Origin: Actinomycetes bacterium
Lineage (GTDB): Bacteria > Actinomycetota > Acidimicrobiia > Acidimicrobiales > Palsa-688
Length of the DNA stretch: 7,684 nt
Assembly: GCA_021821705.1 (NCBI GenBank)
Contig: JAKACE010000078.1
Location: forward strand, 1-7,684
Reading direction: 5' to 3'
Part shown: one piece after another, positions 7,386 through 7,684 of the stretch
Layout: every line of letters begins with the position of its first letter
Numbering within the stretch: the stretch's first letter is position 1
Notes under the pieces: model-generated
The model's database searches: none
Told to the model about the DNA's origin: nothing
The model's input: the letters and a program-made list of their open reading frames with translations, nothing else
Made by a program: the position numbers and the translations under genes

Positions 7386-7675
7386 AGCTGGGCTTCGGGT
7401 GCCTCCCCGCCGTCCTGCTCCTCCTCGACCTCGACCCGGTGGTAGGTGATCTTGCCTGCGGCTATCTCGTCCAGGGCAATCGAGAGGGGCTTACGGGAGA
7501 TGGAGGTTACCTGGGGGGGAACGATGGAGCCGAGGCCCTCCCCCAGCTGGTTGAAATAGGAATTGACCTCACGGCCGCGCTTGGCGGAGAGGCTCACGAG
7601 GGTGTACTTGGAGTCCACCCGCTCCAGCAGCGCCTCGATCGGCGGGTCCATCATCGTCGGCCGTCGCTCTGCCAT
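7382..7675 (-). CDS. rpoZ: DNA-directed RNA polymerase omega subunit
   Basis: Omega is the small subunit that helps fold and hold the beta' subunit during RNA polymerase assembly. The 97 residues contain the family core: PPIEALLERVDSKYTLV near the N terminus, then SAKRGREVNSYFNQLGEG, then the C-terminal block KPLSIALDEIAAGKITY, followed by an acidic tail (VEVEEEQDGGEAPEAQ). The length is normal for actinobacteria. ATG 7675 is chosen. A TTG directly before it (7678) would add one residue, and ATGs at 7654 and 7651 would remove 7 or 8. Only 9 bases upstream are visible and no ribosome binding site is seen in them. The stop overlaps the coaBC start by 4 bases. The usual upstream neighbour gmk would lie just outside the window. 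Confidence 0.95.
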   Translation of the reverse strand: MAERRPTMMDPPIEALLERVDSKYTLVSLSAKRGREVNSYFNQLGEGLGSIVPPQVTSISRKPLSIALDEIAAGKITYHRVEVEEEQDGGEAPEAQL

Positions 7676-7684
7676 CAAACTGCG

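Noticed and set aside
6588..7445. Plus-strand frame of 285 codons opposite coaBC
   Set aside because: It is a shadow of coaBC in GC-rich DNA, with no recognisable domain and no ribosome binding site.
1..7684. A novel defence, mobile or CRISPR-like system
   Set aside because: Every sizeable frame that is not a shadow belongs to a well-known family. There are no spaced direct repeats, integrase or transposase motifs, or attachment sites that I can see.

Overview
The window is very GC-rich throughout, both in coding and intergenic DNA. It carries the block rpoZ-coaBC-metK-priA on the minus strand (right to left), an order I know from Actinomycetota. The CoaBC carries the PAMH variant motif and the PriA has lost its ATPase motifs, both as in mycobacterial relatives. 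I therefore read it as a chromosomal segment of a high-GC actinobacterium. A deep-branching class such as Acidimicrobiia is possible but cannot be shown from this sequence.

Layout. Positions 2-664 (+) hold the C-terminal ATP-binding part of an ABC exporter half-transporter whose start lies left of the window. Positions 715-2574 (+) hold a complete second half-transporter with six membrane segments and an ATPase domain. The two look like the subunits of one heterodimeric exporter: the first has lost the catalytic glutamate and the Q-loop glutamine, and the second keeps both. About 100 bp (2575-2680) then separates this pair from the convergent minus-strand block and contains two weak hairpins. 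Next come priA (2681-4597), a 180-bp gap with 15-bp tandem repeats and a hairpin, metK (4778-5971, strong ribosome binding site), coaBC (6057-7385) and rpoZ (7382-7675), which overlaps coaBC by 4 bp.

How the genes work together. The minus-strand genes are housekeeping: the omega subunit of RNA polymerase, two steps of coenzyme A synthesis, S-adenosylmethionine synthesis, and a replication-restart protein. They probably form one transcription unit entered from the right, where gmk is usually found, although the metK-priA gap could hold a break or a second promoter. The ABC pair is a separate unit from the opposite direction. Its substrate cannot be told from the sequence.

I found no RNA gene, insertion sequence, CRISPR array, phage gene or defence system, and no convincing undescribed system. 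The points most worth checking are the asymmetric ATP sites of the exporter, a GLP-rich low-complexity insert near the PriA C terminus, the 15-bp repeats before priA, and the apparent break of the usual gene order after priA.
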